Assembly: GCA_937928085.1 (NCBI GenBank)
Contig: CALFVU010000014.1
Span: 62,001 to 126,000 of the forward strand
From: an uncultured bacterium
GTDB lineage: Bacteria > Spirochaetota > Leptospiria > Leptospirales > Leptonemataceae
DNA: 64,000 bases
Reading direction: 5' to 3'
The translations under genes were made by a program, and so were the position numbers. Every line of letters begins with the position of its first letter. Within the stretch, counting starts at the first letter, position 1. This document shows, piece after piece, positions 26,977 through 35,832 of the stretch. A model generated the notes under the pieces. It had not been told where the DNA came from. It made no database searches and worked only from the letters and a program-made list of their open reading frames with translations.

Positions 26977-28662
26977 ATGAAAAAAACAGGCGCAAAAATA
27001 ATGTTAGATTTGTTATTAGCTCACGAGGTAGATTTAGTCTTTGGATATCCTGGTGGTGCAATACTTCCATTTTATGATGAGTTATATAATTCCAGCATAA
27101 AGCATATTTTGGTTCGCCATGAACAGGGAGCTATACATATGGCAGAAGGTTATGCAGTTGTAACTCGAAAACCAGGGATAGCAATTGTAACTAGCGGTCC
27201 GGGAGCAACCAATACGATTACAGGTCTAACAGATGCAAAAATGGATTCGGTTCCTATAATGGTAATTAGTGGGCAGGTTCCTACTACTGCAATCGGAACA
27301 GATGCTTTTCAAGAAGCGGATGTGTTTGGAATTACAATTCCTGTTACCAAATACAATGCTTTAATTAAAAATGTAGATGAATTAGCAGATATTTTCGAAG
27401 AAGCCTGGATTATGCTAACAAAAGGAAGACCAGGACCAGTTCTACTTGATTTTCCAAAGGATGTTCAAGTTCAAGAGTCAACTAATATTCACGGAACTCC
27501 TAAACTAGCAAAGAGATTTTTAGAAAAACCAAAAATGGAAGGAGATTTAGAAAAATTTGCAACTGCTTTAAATAAAGCAACGAAACCTTTATTGTATGTA
27601 GGAGGAGGAGCAGTAATTTCTGGAGCTTTTAAAGAAATCAAAATGATTGCAGAAAAAGGGATGATTCCAGTTGTTTGTACTTTAAAAGGTTTAGGTGCTT
27701 TTCCCGGGACTCATTTTTTATCATTGGGCATGGCGGGTATGCATGGAACCGTAGCAGCCAATAAAGGAATTTTAGAATGTGATTATATTTTATCCTTGGG
27801 AGCAAGATTTGATGATAGAGTAGCTGGCGTCCCTAATGATTTTGCACCAGATGCGGTAAGAGCACACATAGATATTGATCCTTCAGAATTTAATAAAAGA
27901 GTAAAAGTGGATTATGTAATACACGGAGATTTAAAAGACGTACTTCAGGCTTTAATTCCTTTCATTGAAGAAAAAAAAGATCGTATTCAATGGGTACAAC
28001 ATTTAGAAGAATATAAAAAGAAATATCCCTTAGAGTTCGAAGATAGTAACGAGGTAATCAAGCCCCAAAAATTTATACAAAGATTATACGAAATCACAAA
28101 AGGAAAAGCTATTGTTTCCACCGATGTAGGACAACATCAAATGTGGGTAGCTCAATATTATTTATTTGACGAACCCAATCGCTGGTTAACTTCGGGAGGT
28201 TTAGGAACTATGGGGTTTGGTTTTCCAGCTGGAATCGGCGCTTCTTTAGGAAAACCAAACGATTTAGTGATAACAATTTCTGGAGATGGTTCTTTTCAGA
28301 TGTGTATTCAAGAGCTTGCCACTGCAAGACAATACAACATACCTATAAAGATTGTTCTTTTGAATAATAATTTCTTAGGAATGGTTCGACAATGGCAAGA
28401 ATTATTTTATCAAGAAAGGTTTGCAGAATCTGAATATCAGTTTAATCCGAATTTTTTAAAAATTTTAGAAGGATATAATATACCAGCAAAACGAATTACA
28501 AAACCAGAAGAAATTGATTCAGGAATTGAATTTTTATTATCAGAAAATGGCCCATCGTTTTTGGAAGTTGTGATTCCAGCAGAAGAAAAAGTATTTCCTA
28601 TGATCCCTGCTGGAAAAAGCCAGAGGGATATCATTACATTTTCTGATATTCATAAAAAATAA
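26977..28662 (+). CDS. ilvB: Acetolactate synthase catalytic subunit
   Basis: IlvB condenses two pyruvates, or pyruvate with 2-oxobutyrate, as the first common step of branched-chain amino acid synthesis. The sequence has the catalytic Glu in [15 protein letters not shown], the TPP motif [20 protein letters not shown] ending with NN, the LGMHG-type loop ([15 protein letters not shown]), and [12 protein letters not shown]. Length 561 is right for the large subunit. No ilvN small subunit of the standard kind follows; instead an SRPBCC-like and a double-ACT protein are encoded immediately downstream, 4 nt and then 1 nt apart. Confidence 0.95.
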   Translation: MKKTGAKIMLDLLLAHEVDLVFGYPGGAILPFYDELYNSSIKHILVRHEQGAIHMAEGYAVVTRKPGIAIVTSGPGATNTITGLTDAKMDSVPIMVISGQVPTTAIGTDAFQEADVFGITIPVTKYNALIKNVDELADIFEEAWIMLTKGRPGPVLLDFPKDVQVQESTNIHGTPKLAKRFLEKPKMEGDLEKFATALNKATKPLLYVGGGAVISGAFKEIKMIAEKGMIPVVCTLKGLGAFPGTHFLSLGMAGMHGTVAANKGILECDYILSLGARFDDRVAGVPNDFAPDAVRAHIDIDPSEFNKRVKVDYVIHGDLKDVLQALIPFIEEKKDRIQWVQHLEEYKKKYPLEFEDSNEVIKPQKFIQRLYEITKGKAIVSTDVGQHQMWVAQYYLFDEPNRWLTSGGLGTMGFGFPAGIGASLGKPNDLVITISGDGSFQMCIQELATARQYNIPIKIVLLNNNFLGMVRQWQELFYQERFAESEYQFNPNFLKILEGYNIPAKRITKPEEIDSGIEFLLSENGPSFLEVVIPAEEKVFPMIPAGKSQRDIITFSDIHKK

Positions 28663-28666
28663 AAAA

Positions 28667-29539
28667 ATGAAAGTCCAAAGAGAAGTAGAAACAATTGAAA
28701 TACAATTAGATGTTTTTTGTTCTTCTGCAAGAGCATATAAAGCATTTACTTCTCAAACAGAGTTACGCAAGTGGTGGGCACCCAGAGTTATAATGTCGAA
28801 AAACATTATCTCGCATAAACCAGGAAAAGATATGAAAATGATTCTTACCCATTTTAGAGAAAATGAATATATTCGATATAAATTTTATGGATTAGATTGG
28901 AAAGATCAGCCCGAAACCATCATTGCTATAGAAATTCAAGAGAAAGGAGTTCGTAGAAAGGACAAAGGAGAAGGAATTTTGATTTGCATATACCACGAAG
29001 GTTGGACAAATTTAGAATACAAAAGAGAATACGAAGAAATCTGGAACAAAGCAACCCAATCATTAAAAAAACTTTTAGAAACAGAACAAATTGAACAATG
29101 GTGGGAAAAAGAAAAACGAAAAGGAGAATTTAAATCCGCAACAATCCAAAACATAAAAGAATTTGTAAATAAAATGGAAGAAGAAGCGGGTTCTAAAAAA
29201 GAACGAATTAAAGCATCAAAAATTTTATGGCAGATTTTTGACGAATTAGATTCTCTAGGCGAATGGTATGTAAAAGATAATTATTCAGAAATTGAATTTT
29301 ATGCAAAAGGAGTAAAGATTTTTGGGGCAACCAAAACAGGAAATATTATTTTAAATTGGCGAGAATTAGAAACCATATTAGGAAGAAATCTTCAGGATTT
29401 TGCTGATCGATTTAGTATTGAACAAAACAATCTAGAAATCCACGTAGGAAGTAGTTTCGAAAAAATTAATTCTTTAGAAATCATCCCCGAATTATTTATA
29501 CGATGGTGTAAAGATATCATTCAGAACAAAAAAAAATAA
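28667..29539 (+). CDS. SRPBCC/AHSA1-like domain protein
   Basis: Residues 1-135 follow the START/Bet v 1-like (AHSA1) pattern: FCSSARAYKAFTSQTELRKW at the start (the family's helix after strand one, often ending F-W), then WAPRVIMSKNI, and a Trp-rich C-terminal helix of the domain (EGWTNLEYKREYEEIWNKA). AHSA1 domains bind hydrophobic ligands or co-chaperone partners. The last 120 residues are a second, unassigned alpha/beta region. It lies 4 nt after ilvB and overlaps the ACT gene by one base (TAATG). A role in branched-chain synthesis is possible by position only. Confidence 0.65.
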   Translation: MKVQREVETIEIQLDVFCSSARAYKAFTSQTELRKWWAPRVIMSKNIISHKPGKDMKMILTHFRENEYIRYKFYGLDWKDQPETIIAIEIQEKGVRRKDKGEGILICIYHEGWTNLEYKREYEEIWNKATQSLKKLLETEQIEQWWEKEKRKGEFKSATIQNIKEFVNKMEEEAGSKKERIKASKILWQIFDELDSLGEWYVKDNYSEIEFYAKGVKIFGATKTGNIILNWRELETILGRNLQDFADRFSIEQNNLEIHVGSSFEKINSLEIIPELFIRWCKDIIQNKKK

Positions 29540-30144
29540 TGATTCAATTTGAATGTTATCCTCAAAGTATAACAAACATTTATTTAAAAGTTTTCACTGA
29601 TCATACAGAAGAAGGAACCCTATACCGACTAGCAACTGCTATTTTTCTTTTAGAACTTGACATTTATTCAGGTGAAATTAATACGATAGAGCGCAATGGA
29701 AAACTTTTTACAGAAGATACTTTTATTTTAAGAAAATCAAGCAAAAATCCTGTTTTAGAATTCAATGATTTTAATAATAGATTAGGATATTTAATGGAAA
29801 TTTTACTAAACAAAAAGGAAAAACCAGAAGAAATCCTAAAAAAAAATTCTAAAAGAGAAATTCCTACTTTAAAAGAAATATTTGAAAGCGGGTTTGAATA
29901 CATAATTGATGAAATCCCAGAAAAAAAACAAATTTATTTCTATTTCGAAACCTCTGATCGTCCAGGACTTTTATTAAATATCACTAAATTTTTATACGAA
30001 AACAATTTTAATATTTCCCAAGCAAGAATTGAAACTACTGCAAACCATATTGCTAAAGATGTATTTTATCTTGATTATAAAACTCAAAACGATAAAGAAG
30101 CTCTCAAGAGAGCTATACAAACATTCATCGAAAAGAATCAATAA
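29539..30144 (+). CDS. Double-ACT-domain regulatory protein
   Basis: Residues about 8-70 and 130-201 each look like ACT domains. The second is clear: IYFYFETSDRPGLLLNITKF, with the DRPGLL turn that binds amino acids, then NNFNISQARIETTANHIAKD. The first reads IYLKVFTDHTEEGTLYRL. The pair resembles the C-terminal ACT repeats of GlnD and stand-alone ACR proteins more than the IlvN small subunit (which would start with a single ACT and a longer C-terminal domain). Position at the end of the ilvB run suggests amino-acid sensing, perhaps of ilvB itself. The start overlaps the previous stop (TAATG). Confidence 0.78.
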   Translation: MIQFECYPQSITNIYLKVFTDHTEEGTLYRLATAIFLLELDIYSGEINTIERNGKLFTEDTFILRKSSKNPVLEFNDFNNRLGYLMEILLNKKEKPEEILKKNSKREIPTLKEIFESGFEYIIDEIPEKKQIYFYFETSDRPGLLLNITKFLYENNFNISQARIETTANHIAKDVFYLDYKTQNDKEALKRAIQTFIEKNQ

Positions 30145-30181
30145 AATGATAAAATTTTTTTAAAAATCAGGAAGATGTTGA

Positions 30182-31549
30182 TCAATTCTTTTTTTTGATT
30201 CCATATTTCCAATAAATTATACCTGTTAAAGTTAGAACTATCCCAATTAGAGATTCATAGAAAGCTGATAATAAAGTCATAATGGAATAAAAAGAATATA
30301 TGAATAAAACTGTAAAAAAAATTAAATAAAAATATTTAACTTTATAAGTTCTTTCCACATCAGGATATTTTTTTCTTAGAATCCAAACCGCAATGATCGT
30401 CAAAACATTAAAAAAAGAAGAAGTAAAAGCAAAAAAATCAATTAAGCGATCATAAATAGAAACTGTAGACTTTAAAAAATACGAACTATAAGCCAAAATA
30501 GTTAAGACAGAAGCCCATAATGCCTGAAAAAATAAAGATTTTACAGGTAATGAATTTTGATTTAAATCTTTTAAGAAAGAAAAAAATAAACCGTCACGGC
30601 TCATTGCATGCCAAGTTCTTGCCTTCGTAAAAATTTGAGCATTCACATTGCCAGCTGTGTTGATCATAATAATTATAGAAATAGAGAAAATCCCAAAACT
30701 TCCTATAGCTTTTCCTACTGCATCAGCTGCAACAAACTTAGAGTTCGAAATTTCTTCGGGTGTTAATTGAAATAAATACGAAAGGTTAGTCAAAAGATAC
30801 AAAAAAATAATCAGTCCTATTCCGATAAATAAAGAAAGGGGAAGATTTCGTTTCGGATTTTTTACCTCTTCTGCTACATAAGTAGCGCCCTCCCAACCGC
30901 TATAAGTAAACAAAGAATAACGTAAGGAAGTTCCTATTCCACTCATAAAAGAAAAAAATGTAAGAGGTTCTTCCTTAGAAAATTCCCATAGAGAATTGGT
31001 TCGAAAACCAATACATACAAAAATTATATAAAACAAACTTAATATTTTTAGTAAACTTAAAACATCTTGAAACCAACCCGAAAACTTTAAACCAATCGAA
31101 TTAAAAAAACTAAAAAACCAAATTAAAAAAAGAGTTATGAACATTTCTAAATAAAAAGAAGATTCAAAAGAAAAGAAAATTAGGAGAATTTTTATAAAAT
31201 ACTCAGAAAAAACAATAGCAACAATTACAATCGAAGCGGTCTCCGAAACAAAAAACATTGCCCATCCCCTTAAAAAAGGAATAAGAGGATGATATGCTCT
31301 TTTTAAGTATTCGTAAGGACCTCCCGATTTAGGAAAAGCAGAAACCATCTCCGCATATAACATTGCACTTAAAATAGTAAGAAGCCCACCAAGGATCCAT
31401 GTAGAAAAAAATACCACTACTGATCCTGAAAGCATCATAATCGGTGCAGGTGTTTTAAAAATCCCAGATCCAATAATTTTTCCCACAATAATAGCAAGAC
31501 TTTCTTTTAAACCTAGCTCTCTTTTATACTCCCAATTCATTAAAGACAA
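30182..31549 (-). CDS. APC-family amino-acid permease
   Basis: A 455-residue protein with about 12 predicted membrane helices and the APC motif at the N-terminus (IVGKIIGSGIFKTPAPI, the unwound helix-1 substrate site). The loop AMLYAEMVSAFPKSGGPYEY is the conserved helix-2/3 region, and YSGWEGATYVAEEVKNPKRN is the helix-6 region typical of LAT/cationic transporters. The substrate is not readable from sequence; the pattern is closest to neutral amino-acid exchangers. It follows the glycogen synthase gene on the minus strand by 105 bp and converges on the ACT gene. Confidence 0.88.
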   Translation of the reverse strand: MSLMNWEYKRELGLKESLAIIVGKIIGSGIFKTPAPIMMLSGSVVVFFSTWILGGLLTILSAMLYAEMVSAFPKSGGPYEYLKRAYHPLIPFLRGWAMFFVSETASIVIVAIVFSEYFIKILLIFFSFESSFYLEMFITLFLIWFFSFFNSIGLKFSGWFQDVLSLLKILSLFYIIFVCIGFRTNSLWEFSKEEPLTFFSFMSGIGTSLRYSLFTYSGWEGATYVAEEVKNPKRNLPLSLFIGIGLIIFLYLLTNLSYLFQLTPEEISNSKFVAADAVGKAIGSFGIFSISIIIMINTAGNVNAQIFTKARTWHAMSRDGLFFSFLKDLNQNSLPVKSLFFQALWASVLTILAYSSYFLKSTVSIYDRLIDFFAFTSSFFNVLTIIAVWILRKKYPDVERTYKVKYFYLIFFTVLFIYSFYSIMTLLSAFYESLIGIVLTLTGIIYWKYGIKKKN

Positions 31550-31654
31550 AAGATTTTAGACAGCTAATTTAGCAACTAAACAAAAATTGAACAATTTGTT
31601 TTGGAGGTAGTAAAAAATTATCATATATCAAAAATGTTTACGAATAAAACACAA

Positions 31655-33430
31655 TTATTTTTCTAAAGCTAACTGATATGCATTTAAATAATTATGATAA
31701 AGATTTTTCCAATCAAATATAGAGCTCTGACTTTCTACTTTAAATCGTAATTGAATTCTTTCTCTACGACTCATTGATACCACACTAAAAATTAAATGAG
31801 CTAATTCTTCTACAATTCGATTATAATCTTTATTTCTTCTATTTAGAATAAACATTCCTGATTCATTATGATTTGGCAATTTTTCTTTTAAAAATAAAGA
31901 AAATCCTGTGTAATCAGTAGTAATAAAAGGAATTCCAGAAGCACTACATTCCATAGGCGTATACCCCCAAGGTTCATAATAACTTGGAAAAACTCCTAAA
32001 TGACACCCTTTTACAAAATCTAAATAATCTAATTTAAAAATTGATCCAAAACTCGAAAGAAAATCTGGATGGAAAACAACTTTTACTTTAGATTCGGGCT
32101 GATTATATAAATGATTTTTATAAATTTGATTTAATATTAAATCATTCGGATAGTTCAATTCATGAGTTACCACTGAAGGTAATCCTTTCTTTTTCCACGA
32201 ATGATAAATTCTTTTTAAATACATTTCTTCTGATTCTGTCATTAAAAGATTGAGATTGATTTGGGGACTATAAATGATTTGACTTAAGATCCTTTCGGGT
32301 ATGTTTTGAGCAATTTTTTCACAAGTATGTTTTAGTTCATCATATTGGTATTGATTTCGTAGCACGTCATAGTGATACCCTTTCGTAGAGCTTGCAGTAA
32401 TAATAAAAGCAACTACAGTTACGTCTAGATTATGAGCTTTGATTAAATAATTTAAGTGAGATAATGAATCGATAAACACATCAAATCCTTTATTACGAAA
32501 TTCATAACGGCCAGAAATAAAAATATAGATAGTTTTATCCAAATCAAAAACATAATAAGGGAAAAAATATCCTGCTACAAATTCATGAATTTTATTTTTA
32601 AAGAAGCCATGCAAGTTTTCGTGTTCGTGTACTGCAATAAATTTTTGAATGTTTAATCCATTTGGTGTTACAATATCTACTTCTTTTTCTAACAGATATC
32701 GGGTTTCTTCTTTTGTGATTTCGCTTACAGTTGTAAAAACATCACATCCAAAAGTGGCAGCCCTTTCGATTAAATAATGAGGAAAAATATTAAATTTTTT
32801 TGCTTCCTCGTAAGGATTGATAAATTTAATATAATCATAGAAATTTTCCACATTAGGGGCAATATATCTTGCAAGCAACGTAGCATGTGTAGTAAAAACA
32901 ATTTTTGCATCCAATTGATTTTTTTTTATGATGGGAATCGCTGAACCCACTATCCATTCATGAAAATGCAAAATTAATCGTTTCTGATTCTTTAAAATCT
33001 CTGTAAAGATTCGAATCAATTCAGTAAGTTGGTAACCAAAAAGAATAGAATCATTCAACCACATTTCGTCGAAGGTTTCTATGCCGTGATCTTTCCAAAA
33101 AAAATATTTAAATTCCTGAAGTTTATGAAAATAAAACAAATAATCGATTAAGATTACATTTGGATTTCCTGTAACTAACCATTTACCAAATCTTGCTCGA
33201 AAACCTTTTTGGATAAACAGTTCAATTACCTCAGAATAAATTCCAGAAGGATGAATTTCTTCAAATTCTAGATTCGAAATTTCTTTAAAATCGGGTCCGA
33301 TAATGCAATAATTTTCTTTAAAATGTTCTACAACTACAGGAGCTTTCGTCCTTAGCACTCTATAAATACCACCAATTTGGCGACAAACTTCCCAACTGAT
33401 CTCAAGAAGTATTGAATTGGATAAATTCAC
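31655..33430 (-). CDS. Glycogen synthase, GT3 (eukaryote-type) family
   Basis: GT3 enzymes extend glycogen from UDP-glucose. The family's N-terminal signature appears as ISWEVCRQIGGIYRVLRTKA (GGIYxVixTKA), and the C-terminal nucleotide-sugar site is YYEPWGYTPMECSASGIP followed by TTDYTGFS, close to the animal/fungal PSYYEPWGYTPAEC. TVSEITKEE and TPNGLN are further GT3 blocks. Bacterial GlgA is GT5 and has none of these. At 591 residues it is shorter than the yeast enzyme (about 700), lacking the regulatory phosphorylation tail. The gene is transcribed toward the APC permease and diverges from the diheme peroxidase gene. Confidence 0.88.
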   Translation of the reverse strand: MNLSNSILLEISWEVCRQIGGIYRVLRTKAPVVVEHFKENYCIIGPDFKEISNLEFEEIHPSGIYSEVIELFIQKGFRARFGKWLVTGNPNVILIDYLFYFHKLQEFKYFFWKDHGIETFDEMWLNDSILFGYQLTELIRIFTEILKNQKRLILHFHEWIVGSAIPIIKKNQLDAKIVFTTHATLLARYIAPNVENFYDYIKFINPYEEAKKFNIFPHYLIERAATFGCDVFTTVSEITKEETRYLLEKEVDIVTPNGLNIQKFIAVHEHENLHGFFKNKIHEFVAGYFFPYYVFDLDKTIYIFISGRYEFRNKGFDVFIDSLSHLNYLIKAHNLDVTVVAFIITASSTKGYHYDVLRNQYQYDELKHTCEKIAQNIPERILSQIIYSPQINLNLLMTESEEMYLKRIYHSWKKKGLPSVVTHELNYPNDLILNQIYKNHLYNQPESKVKVVFHPDFLSSFGSIFKLDYLDFVKGCHLGVFPSYYEPWGYTPMECSASGIPFITTDYTGFSLFLKEKLPNHNESGMFILNRRNKDYNRIVEELAHLIFSVVSMSRRERIQLRFKVESQSSIFDWKNLYHNYLNAYQLALEK

Positions 33431-33534
33431 AAATTAATTTTTTTTTTGTAGTTTTGATTTTCAACTGAAAAGTTATACAGTTAATCGTTAAACATTTTAC
33501 TTGACTAATATTTTGGGTTTAGATTGTTAGTTCT

Positions 33535-33542
33535 AAGGAGGG
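33535..33542 (+). promoter_or_regulatory. Strong Shine-Dalgarno before the peroxidase gene
   Basis: AAGGAGGG ends 4 nt before ATG 33547 and fixes the start of the diheme peroxidase. Such full matches to the anti-SD are rare in this window (the other clear one is at 39074), so high translation of this gene is likely. TTGACT at 33501 may be its -35, but no good -10 is seen. Confidence 0.55.
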
Positions 33543-33546
33543 ATAA

Positions 33547-34524
33547 ATGAGAAAATATTATGTAAGTTTCTTTATGATTATTTTAATGATCATTTCGTGT
33601 AAAGATAAAAAACCACAAGAACTTAGAGAAAAGGCAAATCAATTTTTTAAACCTATACCAGAAAAAATGCAAGGTTTCGAATCAGTAACACAAGAACAAA
33701 TTGAGCTTGGAAAAAAATTATATTTCGATACTCGACTTTCTATTAATGATTCTCAATCTTGTAATTCTTGCCATAACTTAGATAATAATGGACCTGGTGT
33801 TGACAATAAGAAAGTTTCTGACGGAGCTATTCCCGGCAAAAAAGGAGAAAGAAATGCTCCCACAGTTTGGAATGCAGGGTTTCATTTAGCTCAATTTTGG
33901 GATGGAAGGGCTAAAGATTTAATTGAGCAAGCGAAAGGACCGATTTTAAATCCCGTAGAAATGGCAATGCCCTCAGAAAAAGAAGTTGTAAAGAAAATTT
34001 CTGCCATTCAAGAATATCAAGAACTTTTTAAAAAAGCATATCCTGAAGAAAAAGAACCAATTACTTATCACAACATTGCAAGAGCCATTGCAGCTTTTGA
34101 ATCTACACTTATCACTAATGATAGATTTGATGCTTTTCTGAAAGGCGATGACAAAGCTTTAACAAAAGAAGAACAAAAAGGGTTAGAAACTTTTTTAAAT
34201 ACTGGTTGTCAGTCCTGCCATAACGGAGCCCTATTAGGTGGAAATTCGTATCAAAAATTAGGATTGCTAAAACCATACGACACAGAAGATTTAGGAAGGT
34301 ATAATATAACAAAAAAAGAAGAAGATAAATATGTTTTTAAAGTACCTTCTTTAAGAAATGTTGCCGTAACTGCTCCTTATTTTCATGATGGTTCAATTTC
34401 GAGTTTAGAAGAAGCTGTAAAAAAAATGGCACTTCATCAACTAAATAAAGAGCTTACTGATGAAGAAGTAAAAAACATAGTCATTTTTTTAAAAGCTCTA
34501 ACTGATCAACGATTGATCAAATAA
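33547..34524 (+). CDS. Diheme cytochrome c peroxidase (CcpA/MauG type), lipoprotein
   Basis: A bacterial diheme peroxidase that reduces hydrogen peroxide in the periplasm with electrons from the respiratory chain. Two heme c sites are visible: CNSCH at residues 72-76 and CQSCH at 221-225. WDGRAKDLIEQA, GPILNPVEM and VPSLRNVAVTAPYFHDG are characteristic of the family. The signal ends in IISC, a good spirochaetal lipobox, so it should be anchored to a membrane. It is followed by a strong terminator. The PerR-like gene 800 bp downstream points to peroxide-controlled expression. Length 325 is normal. Confidence 0.93.
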   Translation: MRKYYVSFFMIILMIISCKDKKPQELREKANQFFKPIPEKMQGFESVTQEQIELGKKLYFDTRLSINDSQSCNSCHNLDNNGPGVDNKKVSDGAIPGKKGERNAPTVWNAGFHLAQFWDGRAKDLIEQAKGPILNPVEMAMPSEKEVVKKISAIQEYQELFKKAYPEEKEPITYHNIARAIAAFESTLITNDRFDAFLKGDDKALTKEEQKGLETFLNTGCQSCHNGALLGGNSYQKLGLLKPYDTEDLGRYNITKKEEDKYVFKVPSLRNVAVTAPYFHDGSISSLEEAVKKMALHQLNKELTDEEVKNIVIFLKALTDQRLIK

Positions 34525-34532
34525 AAAATTGT

Positions 34533-34562
34533 ATCAAACTCCAATAATTTCTGGAGTTTGAT
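34533..34562 (+). terminator. Hairpin terminator after the peroxidase gene
   Basis: An exact 11-bp stem, ATCAAACTCCA at 34533-34543 and TGGAGTTTGAT at 34552-34562, closes an 8-nt loop, 9 nt after the stop of the peroxidase gene. The following sequence is T-rich rather than a clean T-run. Confidence 0.7.
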
Positions 34563-34636
34563 CTCAGTTTATTTAATGAAAAAGCATGTATCTAAAAAAA
34601 AGTTGACTATTAAGCAACTAAAGCGAAACTTGTTAT

Positions 34637-35038
34637 GTGTCAAAAAGAAGTAAAACTAAAAGTTATGGAATAGGAGTAGATAATTCTATTGGGCTTAAAT
34701 TAAAATTAAATTTTGACGAAGATAGTAAAACAAGTTATGGAGAATTTATTGCAAATGAAAACATGGAAGGTGAACCCGGAGAAGTTCACCCCGGAATTTT
34801 AGCTACCCTACTAGATGAGGCTATGATAAAAATCAATGAATGTATGAATCTGGATACAACAACGGGGGAATTCAATATTCGTTATCTTACTTCTGCAAAA
34901 ATTGGAGAAAGCCTTTATATAAGAGGATGGTTTATCAAAAAAAATAGAAGAATTGTAGAAAATAGAGCAGAAATAGAAAACGAAATAGGAAAAATTGTAG
35001 CCCGTGCTAAAGGAAAATACATAGAAAAAGAAGAATAA
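34637..35038 (+). CDS. Hotdog-fold thioesterase-like protein
   Basis: A 133-residue protein with the PaaI-type core GEVHPGILATLLDEAMIKI (HPG/HGG turn and the DEA helix), flanked by strands SYGEFIANENMEGE and FNIRYLTSAKIGESLYIRGW. It resembles the hotdog protein at 15654 but is shorter and lacks its Cys-rich N-terminus. Starts at a GTG; an ATG 2 nt earlier is out of frame. It lies between the peroxidase terminator and the PerR-like gene. The substrate is unknown. Confidence 0.75.
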   Translation: MSKRSKTKSYGIGVDNSIGLKLKLNFDEDSKTSYGEFIANENMEGEPGEVHPGILATLLDEAMIKINECMNLDTTTGEFNIRYLTSAKIGESLYIRGWFIKKNRRIVENRAEIENEIGKIVARAKGKYIEKEE

Positions 35039-35114
35039 ATTTAGTAAATTTTTCATCATTACTAATTCATCCCAACTCTTAGAAAATTAATCATTATCCT
35101 CCTCTATTTAACAG

Positions 35115-35148
35115 TGATTCTAATTTCTTTATCCTTTGATTAGAATCA
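35115..35148. promoter_or_regulatory. Inverted repeat in the intergenic region upstream of the PerR-like gene
   Basis: TGATTCTAAT at 35115-35124 and ATTAGAATCA at 35139-35148 are exact reverse complements, 14 nt apart. The site sits between the hotdog gene stop and the PerR-like start, with no T-run behind it. It may be an operator or an RNA hairpin; it is not the canonical PerR box. Confidence 0.45.
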
Positions 35149-35265
35149 TAATGATAAAAACTACATATAAAAATAAGCTTATTTTCTAAATTTTTACTAT
35201 AAAAATAAAATTTGATTTTCTTACTTTTTCAATCCAAAAAAAATTGCCATTTTTTTTATTTCATT

Positions 35266-35279
35266 TTATTTTAAAATAA
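35266..35279. promoter_or_regulatory. 14-bp palindrome, candidate autoregulatory operator of the PerR-like gene
   Basis: TTATTTTAAAATAA is a perfect palindrome 43 bp before ATG 35323. Its AT-rich form is like the 7-1-7 boxes of Fur/PerR proteins (TTATAATnATTATAA) but lacks the central base, and AT-rich sequence makes chance palindromes likely. Confidence 0.4.
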
Positions 35280-35322
35280 GAATGATTTTAATTTTTTAAA
35301 CATAAAAACAGGGAAAAATATT

Positions 35323-35832
35323 ATGATATTACAAAATATAAAAAATATACTTGATATTCAAAATAATCATACAACTTTCAAAGAACAAAATGCAATTCGA
35401 TATAAATTGAGCAAAAGAGAAGTAGTAGAATTATTAAAAATGAAAGGTATAAATCCCACAAGTCAAAGAGTAGAAATTGCTCATTTTTTATATCAAAAAC
35501 CGCAACATCTCTCTGCTGAAGAAATTTTAAACTATCTGAATAGAGAATACGAAAAAGTTAGTCAAGCAACAGTATACAATACACTAAAATTATTTGTTGA
35601 AAAAAATGTAGTACGAGAGTTAATCTTTTCTTCGGATAGAATTTATTATGATTCCAACACAACAATTCACCATCATTTTTTAGATTTAGAAACGGGGAAA
35701 ATTTATGATATTCCAGCCTGTTTGTTATGCACGCCAGAATTAAATAAAAATGAATTAGGCAACATAGAAGTAGAAGATATTAGTATTTTAATTAGAGGTA
35801 GATTAAAAAAACAAAATATCTTTATCGAATAG
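35323..35832 (+). CDS. Fur-family regulator, PerR-like, without structural zinc cysteines
   Basis: A winged-helix DNA-binding domain (KMKGINPTSQRVEIAHFLYQ, then EKVSQATVYNTLKLFVEKNV) is joined to a dimerisation domain. The PerR regulatory-metal ligands appear kept: His in KPQHLSAEE, Asp in YYDSN, His-rich HHHF, and Asp in KIYDI; the last is Asp in PerR and Glu in Fur. The CxxC pairs that bind structural zinc are absent: CENC is replaced by LDLETG, and the only pair, CLLC, is further on. Leptospira PerR proteins are also known for lacking this site. A peroxide-sensing role fits the nearby diheme peroxidase. The last 11 bp overlap the M23 gene end. Confidence 0.85.
   Translation: MILQNIKNILDIQNNHTTFKEQNAIRYKLSKREVVELLKMKGINPTSQRVEIAHFLYQKPQHLSAEEILNYLNREYEKVSQATVYNTLKLFVEKNVVRELIFSSDRIYYDSNTTIHHHFLDLETGKIYDIPACLLCTPELNKNELGNIEVEDISILIRGRLKKQNIFIE

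Noticed and set aside
29664-29903. Antisense ORF within the ACT gene
   Set aside because: It is a shadow of the coding strand with no start signal or recognisable motif, like the other antisense ORFs in this window.
33501-33529. Full promoter for the diheme peroxidase
   Set aside because: TTGACT is a fair -35, but no hexamer at 16-18 bp resembles TATAAT; only the ribosome-binding site is claimed.
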